Source: Fuscibacter oryzae
GTDB lineage: Bacteria > Pseudomonadota > Alphaproteobacteria > Rhodobacterales > Rhodobacteraceae
Direction of reading: 5' to 3'
DNA: 64,000 bases
Assembly (NCBI RefSeq): GCF_016765795.1
Contig: NZ_JAESVP010000001.1
Span: forward strand, 248,001-312,000
The position numbers and the translations under genes are program-made. Shown piece by piece: positions 62,277 through 64,000 of the stretch. The notes below the pieces were generated by a model. That model was given only the letters and a program-made list of their open reading frames with translations. It was not told where the DNA came from and made no database searches. Position 1 is the stretch's first letter; each line of letters opens with the position of its first letter.

Positions 62277-63137
62277 ATGCCAGAACCGTTCACCACCGAA
62301 AAGGCCGCCGCCGCGCAATGGTTCCGCACCCTGCGCGACCAGATCGTTAGCGCCTTCGAGGCGCTGGAGGATCTGCCGGGCCAAGGCACCCCCGGCCGGT
62401 TCGAGGTGACGCCCACCACACGCCCCGATGGCGGCGGCGGGTTGATGAGCGTGCTGCGCGGCGGCCGGGTCTTTGAAAAGGTCGGCGTCAACTGGTCAGA
62501 GGTGCATGGCACCCTGGGAGAGCGGGCGCAAAAGGCCATGGCCGCGCGCGGCGTGCCGGGCATGGACAGCGATGCCCGGTTCTGGGCCAGCGGCATCAGC
62601 CTTGTCGCCCATATGCAAAACCCCCATTGCCCCGCCGTTCACATGAACACCCGCATGCTCTGGACACCGGGCGCCTGGTGGTTCGGCGGCGGGGCCGACC
62701 TGAACCCCTGTCTGGAATACCCCGAGGATACCGCCCATTTCCACGGCCAGATGCGGGCCGCCTGCGATGCCCATGACCCCGGCTATTACCCCCGCTTCAA
62801 GGCTTGGGCGGATGAGTATTTCTTTGTCCCCCACCGCGGCCGGGCGCGCGGCGTGGGTGGCATCTTTTATGACGATCTGAACACCGGCAACTGGCAGGCC
62901 GATTTCGCCTTTACCCAATCCGTAGGCCGCGCCTTCCTGCCTGCCTTCCTGCCGGTCACCGAACGCCGCCTTGGCACCGTCTGGTCCGACGCGGACCGGG
63001 AAACCCAGTTGATCCACCGTGGTCTTTATGCCGAATACAACCTTGTCTATGACCGGGGCACCAAATTCGGCCTTGAAACCGGGCATGATGCCAACGCGGT
63101 TCTGATGAGCCTGCCCCCGATTGCGAAATGGACCTGA
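62277..63137 (+). CDS. hemF: Oxygen-dependent coproporphyrinogen III oxidase
   Basis: A 286-aa HemF that makes protoporphyrinogen IX in heme synthesis using O2. Signatures: GGLMSVLRGGRVFEKVGVNW (about 58-78), HMNTRMLWTPGAWWFGGGAD near 125, RGVGGIFYDDLNTGNW, and YAEYNLVYDRGTKFGLETG near 260. Full length. GGAGG precedes the ATG. It begins a plus-strand unit with the 63151 gene 13 bp downstream. Confidence 0.97.
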   Translation: MPEPFTTEKAAAAQWFRTLRDQIVSAFEALEDLPGQGTPGRFEVTPTTRPDGGGGLMSVLRGGRVFEKVGVNWSEVHGTLGERAQKAMAARGVPGMDSDARFWASGISLVAHMQNPHCPAVHMNTRMLWTPGAWWFGGGADLNPCLEYPEDTAHFHGQMRAACDAHDPGYYPRFKAWADEYFFVPHRGRARGVGGIFYDDLNTGNWQADFAFTQSVGRAFLPAFLPVTERRLGTVWSDADRETQLIHRGLYAEYNLVYDRGTKFGLETGHDANAVLMSLPPIAKWT

Positions 63138-63150
63138 GGGAAAGACCATC

Positions 63151-63501
63151 ATGGCGGACGTGACGATCAAGGCAGCGTATGCCACCGTGGCCGAAGACGA
63201 AGGTTTCCGCTTTGTCGGCTTTGTCGAGGGGGATGACGAAGGCTATGCCCTGTTCCGCCAGCCGCTTTCCGGTGGCCCGGTGTGGTTTGAGCTGAACGAC
63301 GAAGATTTCGGCGACGAAGATGCGCTGGTTTCCGTCACCGCCACTGACAAGGGGCTGGAGATCGCGCTGATCCCCGCCATGGCCCCGCGCTTTGGCTGGG
63401 CCAGCAGCGTCTCGGTCAAGGCAGGCGCCCGGTGTGACGGGCGCGAACAGGCGTTTGCCGCGCTGCGCGAAATGCTGGGCGCGCTGTGGCACGAGGCGTA
63501 G
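63151..63501 (+). CDS. Hypothetical protein downstream of hemF
   Basis: A 116-aa acidic protein: MADVTIKAAYATVAEDEGFR, FVGFVEGDDEGYALFRQPLS, GGPVWFELNDEDFGDEDALV, and a helical C-terminus (FAALREMLGALWHEA). No signal peptide. The D/E-rich beta-strand pattern gives no recognisable family. It lies 13 bp after hemF on the same strand, so it is probably co-transcribed. Ends at a 22-bp palindrome. Confidence 0.72.
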   Translation: MADVTIKAAYATVAEDEGFRFVGFVEGDDEGYALFRQPLSGGPVWFELNDEDFGDEDALVSVTATDKGLEIALIPAMAPRFGWASSVSVKAGARCDGREQAFAALREMLGALWHEA

Positions 63502-63523
63502 CAAATTCCTTCGAAGGAATTTG
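63502..63523. terminator. Perfect 22-bp palindrome, likely bidirectional terminator
   Basis: CAAATTCCTTCGAAGGAATTTG is fully self-complementary (63502-63523). It fills the 27-bp gap between two convergent genes, with A/T-rich arms that give AAATTCC...GGAATTT on either strand, fitting a bidirectional terminator or REP-like unit. Confidence 0.72.
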
Positions 63524-63528
63524 GGCGC

Positions 63529-64000
63529 TCAATTGGTCAGCAGGTAATAGCTGTTCAGCTTTGCCCCGTTGTTCTGCACTGCCACATGAAAATAGCCGTT
63601 CCAGGCCGGGGTAAAGCTGCATGACATCTTGTCCGACCAGCTTACTTCAAAGCAGATCGTGTTGCCGTTCTCATCCGTGACCAGCACATCAAGATTGGCG
63701 TCGCCATCGCCGATCACAGCCACCTCGGCATAGGATTCGCCGTAAAATGGCACCTGCCACACATCGGTCTGGCCCGCAGACAGGGCCGACAGGGTTTGAG
63801 ACGCCCCGCCCATGCGGCCCCGTGTTCCCTCGGCCTCGGCATCCTCGACCAGACCGGCAAGGGTTTCATCCTCGCCCGCCAGTTCGCGCGCCTTGGCCAG
63901 CATCGCCTTGGCATCCACTGGCGCGCCGGTGCCGTCTTCCTGCCCGGCAAGTGCAGTGCCTTCGGTTGTCTTGCTGCGCTCGACGGTCTTGGCATCGACC
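63529..64000 (-). CDS. Secreted hypothetical protein with PPC-like domain, cut by window end
   Basis: The frame is open from the window edge down to 63529; 156 residues are visible and the N-terminus is missing. The visible N-terminal part is charged (VDAKTVERSKTTEGTALAG, repeated VDAKAM), then a beta-sandwich region: VWQVPFYGESYAEVAVIGDG, ANLDVLVTDENGNTICFEVS, KMSCSFTPAWNGYFHVAVQN, ending NSYYLLTN. This recalls bacterial pre-peptidase C-terminal domains. Two cysteines (TICFE, MSCSF). A GTG at 63918 is not a convincing start. Confidence 0.68.
   Translation of the reverse strand, partial: VDAKTVERSKTTEGTALAGQEDGTGAPVDAKAMLAKARELAGEDETLAGLVEDAEAEGTRGRMGGASQTLSALSAGQTDVWQVPFYGESYAEVAVIGDGDANLDVLVTDENGNTICFEVSWSDKMSCSFTPAWNGYFHVAVQNNGAKLNSYYLLTN

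Noticed and set aside
1-64000. tRNA genes, rRNA, CRISPR arrays, insertion sequences, integrases, plasmid or phage origins
   Set aside because: None seen on reading both strands; no TTCGAATCC-type T arms with flanking clover-leaf, no spaced direct repeats, no transposase or integrase motifs.

Overview
The window looks like chromosomal DNA of a high-GC alphaproteobacterium, most probably of the order Rhodobacterales (Rhodobacter/Paracoccus-like). I infer this from the protein types: a chvE-gguAB-gguC sugar transport operon with a divergent GbpR-like regulator, a DUF1127 protein, two-domain TelA/XpaC proteins, a YcjX/YcjF pair and AldA-type oxidative sugar enzymes. Intergenic GC-rich hairpin repeats with an AAATA(C/T) head also fit. 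I see no rRNA, tRNA, CRISPR array, insertion sequence, integrase or prophage. Apart from one solitary spike-like beta-helix gene, the region reads as a stable core chromosome.

Layout. 0-6 kb: housekeeping and regulators (HisN-like phosphatase, XRE regulator, quinone reductase-like MDR, LysR/DUF1127 pair, Bax-inhibitor-1 protein, VIT transporter, ribosomal protein L33). 6-16.3 kb: a seven-gene minus-strand operon for uptake (ChvE, GguA, GguB) and non-phosphorylative oxidation of L-arabinose/D-galactose-type sugars (GguC/AraD1, IlvD-type dehydratase, Gfo/Idh/MocA sugar dehydrogenase, ketoglutarate semialdehyde dehydrogenase). A LysR gene (gbpR-like) is divergent from it. 16.3-24 kb: RNase P RNA, DUF2867, amidase, lipoprotein, gatC-gatA, a metallo-hydrolase, panE, tadA and rluB. 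24-29.4 kb: a tightly packed six-gene operon (27-aa membrane peptide, XpaC, TelA, DUF2927 lipoprotein, SPFH-GYF protein, double zinc-ribbon membrane protein). This is the most unusual assembly in the window and looks like a membrane-stress or membrane-remodelling module.

29.4-44.3 kb: MFS exporter, purC, sugar kinase, dtd, acyl-CoA synthetase, LysM-BON protein, MsbA-like exporter, a GAPDH overlapping a dimethylformamidase-like gene, a D-threonine aldolase-type enzyme and a DUF533/TerB-like protein. 44.3-53.5 kb: a fused 5-oxoprolinase, the spike-like beta-helix protein, a HugZ-type protein, a SulP permease and truA. 53.5-64 kb: ycjX-GNAT-ycjF, a SPOR-tailed D,D-carboxypeptidase, a HAD phosphatase, clpS, an RsmC-like methyltransferase, an SDR lacking the catalytic lysine, hemF, and a secreted protein cut by the window end.

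Genes are often translationally coupled (ATGA, GTGA, TGATG or TAATG junctions), which supports the operon calls. Five copies of a GC-rich intergenic repeat, one large inverted repeat, a 22-bp perfect palindrome and several classical terminators punctuate the units. All functional calls are from reading the sequence. No database search was run.
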